From a virus: 23,886 nt of DNA. This document shows positions 12,693 through 19,753 of this stretch, piece by piece. The stretch is taken from IMG/VR virus record IMGVR_UViG_3300025646_000369, positions 1 to 23,886 of that record; one strand, given 5' to 3'. A program made the position numbers and the translations under genes. Under the pieces are notes generated by a model. It worked only from the letters and a program-made list of their open reading frames with translations, was not told where the DNA came from and did no database searches. Each line of letters starts with the position of its first letter. Position 1 is the first letter of the stretch.

Positions 12693-14677
12693 TAGATAGC
12701 CCTTAGTTCATCTATAGATTCGCCTATACAAATTTCATTAACAGTATTTGCAGAAGAAACTTCAATTGCATAAGTACGGTGTACACTTGCTGGTAAGCGA
12801 ACAATAGGCTCATAAATGGTAGTCGAACTAAAACTAGGAGTAGTTCCTGCTACAGAATACACACTGCCAGAAGTACTAATAGTTGCATTATATATAACAG
12901 ACCCGTCTCCATATACTTTAATAGTTACTGGATAGGATTCTGCATCTACTTTAGCAAACCCCATACTTGTTGGTTTAGGGGGTACAAACTCCTTACTCTT
13001 CCAAGTAAAAGTTTGGTTAGTACTACCACCTTGAAACTTTTTGATGTCATCATCAACAATGATGTAAAGCTCGTTATCATCAGGATCGGTAAAGCCCCCC
13101 CGTACTTCCGTAGAAAAACTTAAACTAGTAAGCGTTGCTTCTCCCCCTCTTGGGTCAAAAATAAATCCCTTGTAAGCAGAACCAGTGTAATAAAACCCAA
13201 CGTATCTGCCTTTCCACAAAAAGCCTTTAATAGTAGAAGGGTAGTAGTCTGATTGCCATTGATCAGCAGAAATAAGCCCTTCGGTAGCGATTCTAACTTC
13301 TGCGCCTTGTGCAGCAACCAAACCTTCAGGTCCTGCATACAATACGTAGCTACCCATATCAACCATAGAGCGTTTACTAAGGCATGCCTGCGCTGCTTCC
13401 ATTCGTACAGCACTCATAGATTGAGGGTCTGTACCTGCTATTAAATAGGGTCTGCCCTCTGTACCAACAATCAAACCATTTCCAGACATAGCAATTGCAA
13501 CTATGTTATCTTCTAGAGTAATTCTATAAGTAACAGGCCAAGCGTGGGGTAAAAAAGGCTCAGAAAAACAAATTCTTTTACCTGTAAACCCAGCAAATAC
13601 CCCATATGGCATAGCAACTAAACCTTTTAAAGGTCCGTCAGGGTATAAACTAGTATCTTCATTTGGTGGCCCAATCCAATAAGTAGAGGGAATAATCTCT
13701 TGTAAATCTGCGTTATCAGACGTATCCGAATAAGATGTAGTTGCCAAGGATACTTCTGCTACAAACTGATAAATAGTTGTATTCGAGCCAGTATTTGAAC
13801 GATAAATACGTTTTGAAGATAAATTAGTGTTTGTTCGACCGGTGCCCGAGGCACTTGTTTCAAGACCCGAGATTGTTATGGTTTGGTTATCATCCGTAGT
13901 TACTATAGTAGATGCAGCAGAAGGTGGACCTTCTTCACCATACGCACTTACAAAAGTGTATACATAGGCAGTACTGTAATCAATTAAAGCGTCGGTGGGT
14001 CCATTTGTAGCTACACCTTGAGCTACCGCACTTGAAGTAGCATTTGAGGTTGCTGATCCGTTGGTTGCAACAACAAACGTAGTGGCGGTAGGTACGCTGG
14101 TAACTTTAAAATCTCCATTAATATCGTCTGCTGCTATTCCACCTGTAGCAGAGAAGTTTGCTAAAGTAACGTAATCCCCGACTGCTAGACCGTGGTTCCC
14201 GGTCGTTGATGTATCAACCGTCAGCCCTGAATCGCCGTTTACGGTGGTTACAGTAGACGTAAAATAATTTGGGCTATTTACAGCAACCGTTGGTGCTGCA
14301 CTTGGAGCGGGTATCCCTAAACGATAATAGCTGCTAGGAAAAGGGGCTACACCAACAATGACAGAACTTCTACCCATACGGGGATAACTTTGTCCTGTCC
14401 AATATACCGTGTCATTCGTATCGCCAGCAATCGGACCAGGAACAACATCTACATCTTCATCAAACTCTAACCAACGCTCTGGTGAGTCGGTGTATTTGTA
14501 TATGCTAGTTCTAAAAGCGTCGTCAAGTACGAGGGTTTGGGAGTTGTCAGTAATAGGTACAAGTCTACCACTTTCTAGGTTTACGTCTTCTGCGGTTTGT
14601 GCGAGGTTATCTTTAAGTAATCTAGGGGAAAGCTGTGGGGCTAGTCCGCCAAACGTAATAAGTTTAAAGTATGCCAT
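12692..14677 (-). CDS. Large virion structural protein, possible tail nozzle/stabilisation-like
   Basis: A 661-residue protein beginning MAYFKLITFGGLAPQLSPRL. It appears almost entirely beta, with repeated short strands. A conserved-looking block near 360-460 includes FTGKRICFSEPFLPHAWP, IVAIAMSGNGLIVGTEGRPY and VLYAGPEGLVAAQG. That block (SEP...PHAWP, then repeated G-L-V-G) is typical of a phage protein set that forms beta-propeller-like tail nozzle or stabilisation proteins (compare T7 gp12 and P22 gp10), although I cannot show homology. The N-terminal third also holds a Ser/Thr-rich insertion. Its stop and the next ATG overlap as TAATG, tying it to the tail-tip gene. It is a virion tail component by context. 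Confidence 0.62.
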   Translation of the reverse strand: MAYFKLITFGGLAPQLSPRLLKDNLAQTAEDVNLESGRLVPITDNSQTLVLDDAFRTSIYKYTDSPERWLEFDEDVDVVPGPIAGDTNDTVYWTGQSYPRMGRSSVIVGVAPFPSSYYRLGIPAPSAAPTVAVNSPNYFTSTVTTVNGDSGLTVDTSTTGNHGLAVGDYVTLANFSATGGIAADDINGDFKVTSVPTATTFVVATNGSATSNATSSAVAQGVATNGPTDALIDYSTAYVYTFVSAYGEEGPPSAASTIVTTDDNQTITISGLETSASGTGRTNTNLSSKRIYRSNTGSNTTIYQFVAEVSLATTSYSDTSDNADLQEIIPSTYWIGPPNEDTSLYPDGPLKGLVAMPYGVFAGFTGKRICFSEPFLPHAWPVTYRITLEDNIVAIAMSGNGLIVGTEGRPYLIAGTDPQSMSAVRMEAAQACLSKRSMVDMGSYVLYAGPEGLVAAQGAEVRIATEGLISADQWQSDYYPSTIKGFLWKGRYVGFYYTGSAYKGFIFDPRGGEATLTSLSFSTEVRGGFTDPDDNELYIIVDDDIKKFQGGSTNQTFTWKSKEFVPPKPTSMGFAKVDAESYPVTIKVYGDGSVIYNATISTSGSVYSVAGTTPSFSSTTIYEPIVRLPASVHRTYAIEVSSANTVNEICIGESIDELRAI

Positions 14678-14678
14678 A

Positions 14679-14954
14679 TCATCTTAAATTATACACAATA
14701 ATACTGGCTACAGCGGATATGAAAATCCAGAAACCTCTTTCAAACATACTAATACCTTTTGCGTTTATTATGGCTTTGTGCTCAACAGTTTCTACTCGGT
14801 CTTCAAGACGATCCAGTCTTGCAATAAATCTATCGTTTTGCTTCAATACTGTAGTTACCCTCTCCTCTATACGTGCAATAGCTATGATGGCTTCGGAAAG
14901 CTTATCAATTTTATCTTCTAGTTTTTCTAACCGTTTTGAAACGTCGTCAGACAT
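14679..14954 (-). CDS. Coiled-coil membrane protein, XhlA/holin-accessory-like
   Basis: A 91-residue protein with a long N-terminal coiled coil (RLEKLEDKIDKLSEAI through RLDRLEDRVETVEH, about residues 7-60). A C-terminal transmembrane helix (FWIFISAVASIIVYN, 75-89) ends just before the stop. This N-out coiled coil plus C-terminal anchor is the layout of XhlA-type haemolysin/holin-accessory proteins of phages. It follows the lysozyme gene directly (TAA then ATG), which supports a lysis role. A tail-associated membrane protein is an alternative. Confidence 0.68.
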   Translation of the reverse strand: MSDDVSKRLEKLEDKIDKLSEAIIAIARIEERVTTVLKQNDRFIARLDRLEDRVETVEHKAIINAKGISMFERGFWIFISAVASIIVYNLR

Positions 14955-15398
14955 TTATATAGTACTCCAATCTTCGCCTTTAAATAGTAAGGCTTCGGCT
15001 TCTCTTCTCCGTACAAGCCCATCCAGTACCTTTCCCCCAGCTTTATTCCAACGTTTGATTTGCGTTGGAACGTCGTCATAGGACGACGAATTAAGTACTT
15101 TCAGCATCGTGCTGCTGTTTAAGTTTGACGGTCCTAAGTTGTACGTCCATGACACAAGTGCATCAAACTGATTCTGTGTCAACGGTACCTGTACCGCCTC
15201 GTTCACATAATTCTCATACTCAACAAGCTCTTCTTCTAACCAAGCTTCTGCTTGTTCTTGAGTACAAGTATCGCCAATTGTAACACCTTTTGTTCTGCCG
15301 TAGGCAATAGTTGGAACAGAAACAGCATCTAAATATGCTTCTAATTCACACCCCTCAAAGTGTTTTATAAGACTTTTTCCCTCGTTAGAGATCTTCAT
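14955..15398 (-). CDS. GH24 lysozyme (endolysin)
   Basis: A 147-residue muramidase of the T4 lysozyme/GH24 family, cutting peptidoglycan glycan strands for host lysis. The catalytic triad is in place with canonical spacing: Glu15 in HFEGCELEAY, Asp24 in YLDAVSVP and Thr30 in PTIAYGRT (T4: Glu11, Asp20, Thr26). Later family motifs are LTQNQFDALVSWTYNLG (the usual Q-x-x-F-D-A-L-v-S-f-x-y-N-x-G) and GLVRRREAEALLF. No signal peptide or N-terminal membrane segment is seen, so it should depend on a holin. The start ATG overlaps the upstream stop (ATGA). A holin-like gene lies two genes upstream. Confidence 0.93.
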   Translation of the reverse strand: MKISNEGKSLIKHFEGCELEAYLDAVSVPTIAYGRTKGVTIGDTCTQEQAEAWLEEELVEYENYVNEAVQVPLTQNQFDALVSWTYNLGPSNLNSSTMLKVLNSSSYDDVPTQIKRWNKAGGKVLDGLVRRREAEALLFKGEDWSTI

Positions 15399-15637
15399 TC
15401 TTTTGGTTCTTCTTCCACTACTGGCTTTATCTTATCTTCTTTGATAACACCTTTTAATTCTTCGGAAGTATGAACCTGTGCAGCTTGGCATTTTTTAAGT
15501 TGATAGGTAATATCCGCAAGCTCTTGATTCAGTTTAATAAGCATATTAAACCCTTCAATAGCTCTAGGAGTTAAATCCTCTATCTTGTAGTTTTGATTTT
15601 CAAAATTAATAGTTTTAATTTGTTGTTGTTCAGACAT
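15395..15637 (-). CDS. Small helical protein, DUF6447-like, 80 aa
   Basis: An 80-residue protein. It opens with INFENQNYKIEDLTPRAIEG, resembling the DUF6447 pattern (I-x-G-x-x-Y-x-x-x-D-L-S-x-x-A) found beside lysis or tail genes in marine phages. A helix rich in Leu/Gln follows, then an acidic Lys/Glu tail (KIKPVVEEEPKE). AGGAGA at about 15644-15649 is a good Shine-Dalgarno. It sits between holin-like and lysozyme genes. Function unknown; domain name from memory. Confidence 0.68.
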   Translation of the reverse strand: MSEQQQIKTINFENQNYKIEDLTPRAIEGFNMLIKLNQELADITYQLKKCQAAQVHTSEELKGVIKEDKIKPVVEEEPKE

Positions 15638-15648
15638 GATAATTCTCC

Positions 15649-16143
15649 TTAGTCTTTGTCTTGTGTGTTAGAGGCGCCAAAATAAAATGATATTACAGCG
15701 CTTGCCAATCCTCCTAAATACCCCAACACTAAATTGATAAGGGCTTCAGAGTTTTGTTCTGGTGGTTGTATTGTAACCAAAAAGATGTAGCCAAGAAAGC
15801 CACCTAAAGTAGCAATACCCATAATTCTAGCAGTCCAATCTTTGCTAAACTTTCCTCTAGCGTCTTGTTTGTCTTGTACTTCTAAAGCAAATACATCTAC
15901 TTCTAATTCTTTCAGTTTAAGTTCAAAGTCTTTTTCTGCTTTTTTAAGTTCAAGCATTTGCGCTGGAGTTGCTTGTTGAATGCCTTGCTCTATAGATTTT
16001 GGGTTGTTAGGTACGCCAAGTACTTCTGCAATTACAGAGCCCGCCATACCACCAAGCGGCCCACCTAGAGCTGCGCCAAGATTTGGGGCTATGCTGCCTA
16101 CAACGTTTTTAAAAGATCCTGATAATAAGTTTTTAAATGCCAT
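15649..16143 (-). CDS. Holin-like membrane protein (GTA 3TM-holin type)
   Basis: A 164-residue protein. The N terminus has a Gly/Ala-rich hydrophobic segment (residues 18-43, PNLGAALGGPLGGMAGSVIA), then a charged helical middle with ATPAQMLELKKAEKDFELKL (58-77). Two clear transmembrane helices follow at 107-125 (IMGIATLGGFLGYIFLVTI) and 135-155. This order matches the 3TM holin family first defined in gene transfer agents. It should permeabilise the inner membrane and release the GH24 enzyme encoded two genes downstream. It directly precedes the 80-aa gene. Confidence 0.8.
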   Translation of the reverse strand: MAFKNLLSGSFKNVVGSIAPNLGAALGGPLGGMAGSVIAEVLGVPNNPKSIEQGIQQATPAQMLELKKAEKDFELKLKELEVDVFALEVQDKQDARGKFSKDWTARIMGIATLGGFLGYIFLVTIQPPEQNSEALINLVLGYLGGLASAVISFYFGASNTQDKD

Positions 16144-16144
16144 T

Positions 16145-16501
16145 TTAATTCGCCAAAGGGTTTTTATCTTTTTCTAATTTACTTTCTAGGTCTTTGATTT
16201 GCTTTTCAATGTTCTGTTTAGAGTTCATGTATTGCTCTTTTAACAAAGCCCAGTCCTGATTATTTTTGCTAATGTCTTGTTGAAGGGAATCAATTAAATT
16301 TATTTTTTGAATCTTTTCTTGAAGTACAGAAAGATCTGTTTTAATTGCATTAATATCTTCTTCGTATGATACAGAAGTTTGAGATTCTAAAGCTTCAATG
16401 CGCTGTACGTACCCCGCTCCTGTGTAGCCAAAGCCAGCAATAGTAGCAATAAGACCACCTAAAGCAACAATCTGCCCAAGTTTTGATTCTAAGAAATTCA
16501 T
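16145..16501 (-). CDS. N-anchored coiled-coil protein, possible i-spanin
   Basis: A 118-residue protein with one N-terminal transmembrane helix (about 9-31; IVALGGLIATIAGFGYTGAG) followed by a long periplasm-directed coiled coil (INAIKTDLSVLQEKIQKINL through IEKQIKDLESKLEKDK). Type II topology with a charged coiled coil next to holin and lysozyme genes is the layout of inner-membrane spanins (Rz). No obvious lipoprotein o-spanin partner is seen overlapping it. Its ATG overlaps the stop of the large exported protein (16498-16501). Assignment is by architecture only. Confidence 0.6.
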   Translation of the reverse strand: MNFLESKLGQIVALGGLIATIAGFGYTGAGYVQRIEALESQTSVSYEEDINAIKTDLSVLQEKIQKINLIDSLQQDISKNNQDWALLKEQYMNSKQNIEKQIKDLESKLEKDKNPLAN

Positions 16502-18591
16502 AAATTTACCTGTAAATCAATAATTTTTTGAAGCGTACTTATGTTCGCTCCACTTAAATTATAGTATGCATTTGTATTATCATCAATTTTATTGTCAGTA
16601 TAAATTGTTTTATCTTGATACCACTGCTGTTGATCAGGAATACTTGTATCTCTGTATTGATTAAATCCTGGAACAAAACCTAGATAGGCTACGAATGCCG
16701 TTTGGTCTGCATATTCACCAGACTCTTGTTGTTCTTCTTCCATCTCTTCTTGTTCTTGTTTTAAATTTTGAGCAATAATTTTATCTGCAATTTTATCTGC
16801 CTCGGATGCTGTCATAACATTAGTGGTTGCAGAAAGTATTTGGTCTTGAATGTCGTTTATTTGAACATCAGCCATGACTGTATCATCTAAAGTAAATAAA
16901 GGTGTAATAGTGATTGAATTTCCGCCTAGCGTTTCTGTGTTATCTGTCATTTGTAGAACCGTATTTGTTTGTGCACTTGCAGATAATATTTGATCGGAGA
17001 TAGAAGGAGAGTTAGATGTACTTGACCCAAAGCTGTTGCTTGATTGACTGGATGTAGTCTGTTGGGTTTCTGTATTCCCTATATTGTTTTGAGTTGTATA
17101 ACTATCGGTTGCTACAGACATAGCTTGAGCTATGACCGCTAAACCTTTGCTTATGCTGTTTCCTTTTACTTCTTCCTGAACAACCTCTTTCTCAACAACC
17201 TCCTCAATGCTTTCCTCTATAGCTTCTTCTACTATTTCTTCTACAATCTCTTCTTCAATAATTGGCTCTTCTTCAATGATCGTTTCTATTTCTTCCATGG
17301 TTTCTTCTAATACAAAAGCTTCTACTAATTCTTCTGCATCAAATACATCAATCACATCTATGATTTCTGGAAGAGGATCATAGGTTTCTACAACTTCTAC
17401 AGGCGGCTCGTATAGTTCTTCTTGAATAGATTCTTCAAAAAATACTTCTTCCACAGGTTCGGTGTAAGGTATAACTTCTTCTTCGGTAATTTCAAATACT
17501 TCATACTCCATAGGAGAAGTCTGTATTGCCATAATTGCAATGACTTCTGGTATGTAGCCAGAACAAGTAGGATAGGCTTGAGAATCTAATTCACATTCAT
17601 AATCACGATAGGCTTGCTCATACCCCGGGCAAGAAGTGTCATACAAAGTATCTATAGTGCATTGTTGGTCAAGATAAGCTTCAGCATAACCTGTGCAAGA
17701 ACTGTCATACAACGCATCTATACCACATTGCTGATCAAGATAAGCTTCCTCGTATCCTGAACATTCAGTAGAGTAAAGAGAATCTAAGCCACATTGTTGG
17801 TCTTGATAGGCTTGTGCATAACCAGTACAGCTTGTTGAATAAAGAGCATCTATATCACATTGCTGGCTAAGATAGGCTTCTTCGTACCCAGTGCAGCTTG
17901 TATCATTTAAGGGATTGCTACAATCAACCGCTTCATAATATAAAGACCCACCAGCTTCTAAGTTTGCATTTTTATCAGAACTATTCCAATCGTAGCTATA
18001 ACAGTTTGTGCCGTTATATGATCCTGTATTGCATTCATCATGGAAATAGTAGGTGTAAGTTTCATTGGATGTCCCTTGTTGTCCGATAAGAACATCGTGG
18101 TTAATAACATCTAAATCTCCGTAACGGATATCAAAACTATTATTGTTCCAAAGAATAACTTCAAAGCTGTTATACGAGTTGGTGCGATAATACTCTTGCA
18201 TCTTGTACCAACCAAAAACAATCTTGTCGTTAAAGTTTTTTGCTGCCATCTTTGCATTAGCATCGGCTGCTATAAGATCAGTCCAAAAGGGATATATGGT
18301 GTAATTAAATTTAGGTAAAGGGGTGGGGTTATATTGATTACAGCCTGTACCTGTTGAACCAAAATGCAAACAACCATTGCTTGCCATCCGTGCTGTAGAA
18401 AAAGTTTGATCGTAAAAGGTAAAGTCAAACCCTAAATTAAAAGCTGCCGAGATACCGTCATCACCCGTTGTTAACCATGTAACATCTGTTTGATTGGTTA
18501 AATCAACTAACGATTGGTTGGATTCGTATATGTATTGTGGAAATAGGTTACAACAAAGAAGTGCTATTCCCCATAGAACTCTTTTTTGCAT
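16498..18591 (-). CDS. Large exported protein: nidogen-like domain, Cys repeats, Glu-rich stalk
   Basis: A 697-residue protein of unknown function. Residues 1-20 (MQKRVLWGIALLCCNLFPQY) look like a signal peptide. Residues about 30-215 resemble a nidogen-like (NIDO) beta domain: FNLGFDFTFYDQTFSTARMA, SNGCLHFGSTGTG, YPFWTDL, and FEVILWNNNSFDIRYGDLD. Residues about 224-346 carry near-identical 22-residue repeats with two Cys each. Residues about 360-480 are extremely Glu-rich, then a Ser/Asn/Gln-rich region and a helical, Gln/Glu-rich segment near 640. Known NIDO domains mediate extracellular adhesion. The gene starts within the last 28 nt of the other signal-peptide gene. It could be an exported envelope protein, a superinfection factor or a virion surface adhesin. 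Confidence 0.72.
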   Translation of the reverse strand: MQKRVLWGIALLCCNLFPQYIYESNQSLVDLTNQTDVTWLTTGDDGISAAFNLGFDFTFYDQTFSTARMASNGCLHFGSTGTGCNQYNPTPLPKFNYTIYPFWTDLIAADANAKMAAKNFNDKIVFGWYKMQEYYRTNSYNSFEVILWNNNSFDIRYGDLDVINHDVLIGQQGTSNETYTYYFHDECNTGSYNGTNCYSYDWNSSDKNANLEAGGSLYYEAVDCSNPLNDTSCTGYEEAYLSQQCDIDALYSTSCTGYAQAYQDQQCGLDSLYSTECSGYEEAYLDQQCGIDALYDSSCTGYAEAYLDQQCTIDTLYDTSCPGYEQAYRDYECELDSQAYPTCSGYIPEVIAIMAIQTSPMEYEVFEITEEEVIPYTEPVEEVFFEESIQEELYEPPVEVVETYDPLPEIIDVIDVFDAEELVEAFVLEETMEEIETIIEEEPIIEEEIVEEIVEEAIEESIEEVVEKEVVQEEVKGNSISKGLAVIAQAMSVATDSYTTQNNIGNTETQQTTSSQSSNSFGSSTSNSPSISDQILSASAQTNTVLQMTDNTETLGGNSITITPLFTLDDTVMADVQINDIQDQILSATTNVMTASEADKIADKIIAQNLKQEQEEMEEEQQESGEYADQTAFVAYLGFVPGFNQYRDTSIPDQQQWYQDKTIYTDNKIDDNTNAYYNLSGANISTLQKIIDLQVNL
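17553..17921 (-). repeat. 66-nt coding repeats, 22-residue Cys repeat
   Basis: About five and a half tandem units of 66 nt encode the pattern C-x2-D-x-L-Y-x3-C-x-G-Y-x2-A-Y-x-D-Q-Q within the large exported protein. Each unit has two cysteines nine residues apart, suggesting disulfide-bonded modules in an oxidising compartment. Units differ mostly by silent or conservative changes. Confidence 0.8.
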
Positions 18592-19613
18592 TGTCCAGCG
18601 GTTTTAGTTTTGCGTGTATAAATCACCTGTATAGCACCCACAACATCTCTGTTGACTTTTTCTCTTTGGGGGTTTGGTTCATTTATACACTGTTTAATAA
18701 ACTCTTCTAAGACCTCTTCTTTGTCGGGTCTATGACTTGGGTTTTCTATCCATGCTTTAGTAGCTTCTTCTCCTATTTTGCCTCTATAAGGACAAGGAGT
18801 GCCTGCCATATTCATTGCTTTAAATACTCTTTCATCTTGGCATAGCAAAGCAACAGAAGCTACTTTCATACCCATGTCGTATAAATATTTAGATAGTTTT
18901 AATCTTTCGCAATTTTGATCTATGACTGCCTTACCGCCTGATAAACCAAACACCTGCCCCTGAAATGCACCAGATACTCCTGTAGTACAAAGGTCTTGTG
19001 AATACGACATAATGCTTGGGGCAATCGCACTTGCTGGGGGTGCTTTAGTTTTTACTGTTTGGTTGATGTTTTGCGTTGAAGTCGATTCATTAATATTTCT
19101 ATTGGTATTGTCAGAAGTAGAATTGCTGACATTGTTGTTAAAGTTAGTGTTAGTGTTGTCAGTTGTAACATTGGACTCAGAAGTCGATTCATTGTAGTTC
19201 CTATTCGTGTTGTCCGAGGTGCTGTTATTTTCATTGTAGTTAGTATTTGTTGAGGTTGAAGTATTAGTTACATTTTGATCAACCGTAGAATTTTGAGTTA
19301 CATTCGACTCGTTATAATTATTATTAACATTATTGTTGGTATTGGTTGATGTCGAAGTTGAAGTCGAATTATTAGTATTTACATTCGTATTGTTATTGGT
19401 GTTGGTATTATCGGAAGTAGATGTCGAAGTAGAAGTCGAGGTGTTGGTATTGGTATTAGTGTTGGTATTAGTGTTAGTGGTTGTAGTGGTATTACTAGTA
19501 TCTAAGCTGTTAGCTTCACAATATTGAGTACCAGCATTACAACTACCTGTTTGTTGGGCAAAAGCTATTATAGGTAAAATTCCTAAACTTAGTAAAATTG
19601 CCCTTTTAATCAT
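18564..19613 (-). CDS. Exported Asn/Thr/Ser-rich protein with conserved C-terminal domain
   Basis: A 349-residue protein. Residues 1-19 (MIKRAILLSLGILPIIAFA) are a textbook Sec signal peptide with an A-F-A cleavage site before QQTG. Residues about 39-190 are low complexity, almost only Asn, Thr, Ser and some Asp/Val, with periodic NYNES and STSDNTN motifs. Residues about 195-349 form a compact domain with spaced cysteines: SYSQDLCTTGVSGAFQGQVF, NCERLKLSKYLYDMGMKVAS, LLCQDERVFKAMNMAGTPCP. I recall this last domain from other marine phages but know of no function. The gene overlaps the next signal-peptide gene by 28 nt and follows a 47-aa gene by ATGA overlap, so the set is co-translated. Exported by sequence; role unknown. 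Confidence 0.72.
   Translation of the reverse strand: MIKRAILLSLGILPIIAFAQQTGSCNAGTQYCEANSLDTSNTTTTTNTNTNTNTNTNTSTSTSTSTSDNTNTNNNTNVNTNNSTSTSTSTNTNNNVNNNYNESNVTQNSTVDQNVTNTSTSTNTNYNENNSTSDNTNRNYNESTSESNVTTDNTNTNFNNNVSNSTSDNTNRNINESTSTQNINQTVKTKAPPASAIAPSIMSYSQDLCTTGVSGAFQGQVFGLSGGKAVIDQNCERLKLSKYLYDMGMKVASVALLCQDERVFKAMNMAGTPCPYRGKIGEEATKAWIENPSHRPDKEEVLEEFIKQCINEPNPQREKVNRDVVGAIQVIYTRKTKTAGQCKKEFYGE
19045..19500 (-). repeat. Low-complexity Asn/Thr/Ser coding repeat
   Basis: The DNA is built from short degenerate units on the minus strand (AAYACY and TCGACTTC-like triplets) encoding N-T and S-T dipeptides, with several longer near-copies of NRNYNES and NSTSDNTN. It is prone to slippage, and its length probably varies between relatives. 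The antisense strand gives a long Val/Leu frame that is an artefact. Confidence 0.7.
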
Positions 19614-19753
19614 TCCTCTACCTCAACCCACTCGCCGTTTGTGTAAACAAACTTAAACCCACGATGCTCTGCATTATCTCCTTCTTCCACTGCAGGAAAA
19701 AATAAAGCATTAATTTCTACTGTAGCTTGTTCTATTGTAATTTCTTCATTCAT
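19610..19753 (-). CDS. 47-aa acidic protein
   Basis: A 47-residue frame from ATG at 19753 to TGA at 19612-19610. It starts MNEEITIEQATVEINALFFP and ends GFKFVYTNGEWVEVEE. It joins its neighbours by TAATG with the second tail fibre gene and by ATGA with the Asn-rich exported protein gene. The acidic, Trp-containing composition is protein-like. No family recognised. By position it could be a small fibre chaperone. Confidence 0.62.
   Translation of the reverse strand: MNEEITIEQATVEINALFFPAVEEGDNAEHRGFKFVYTNGEWVEVEE

Noticed and set aside
17553-17921. Regular 66-nt repeats as a CRISPR array
   Set aside because: Units are contiguous, without variable spacers, and encode a regular Cys repeat in frame within a long gene.
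16498-18591. Lipoprotein signal (LLCC) in the nidogen-like protein
   Set aside because: The residues before the Cys do not fit a lipobox (Leu instead of Gly/Ala at -1), so an ordinary signal peptide is more likely.
19333-19527. Plus-strand Val/Leu-rich frame that looks like a membrane protein
   Set aside because: It is the antisense of the Asn/Thr low-complexity region, and its VLVL pattern follows from the AAYACY repeats.
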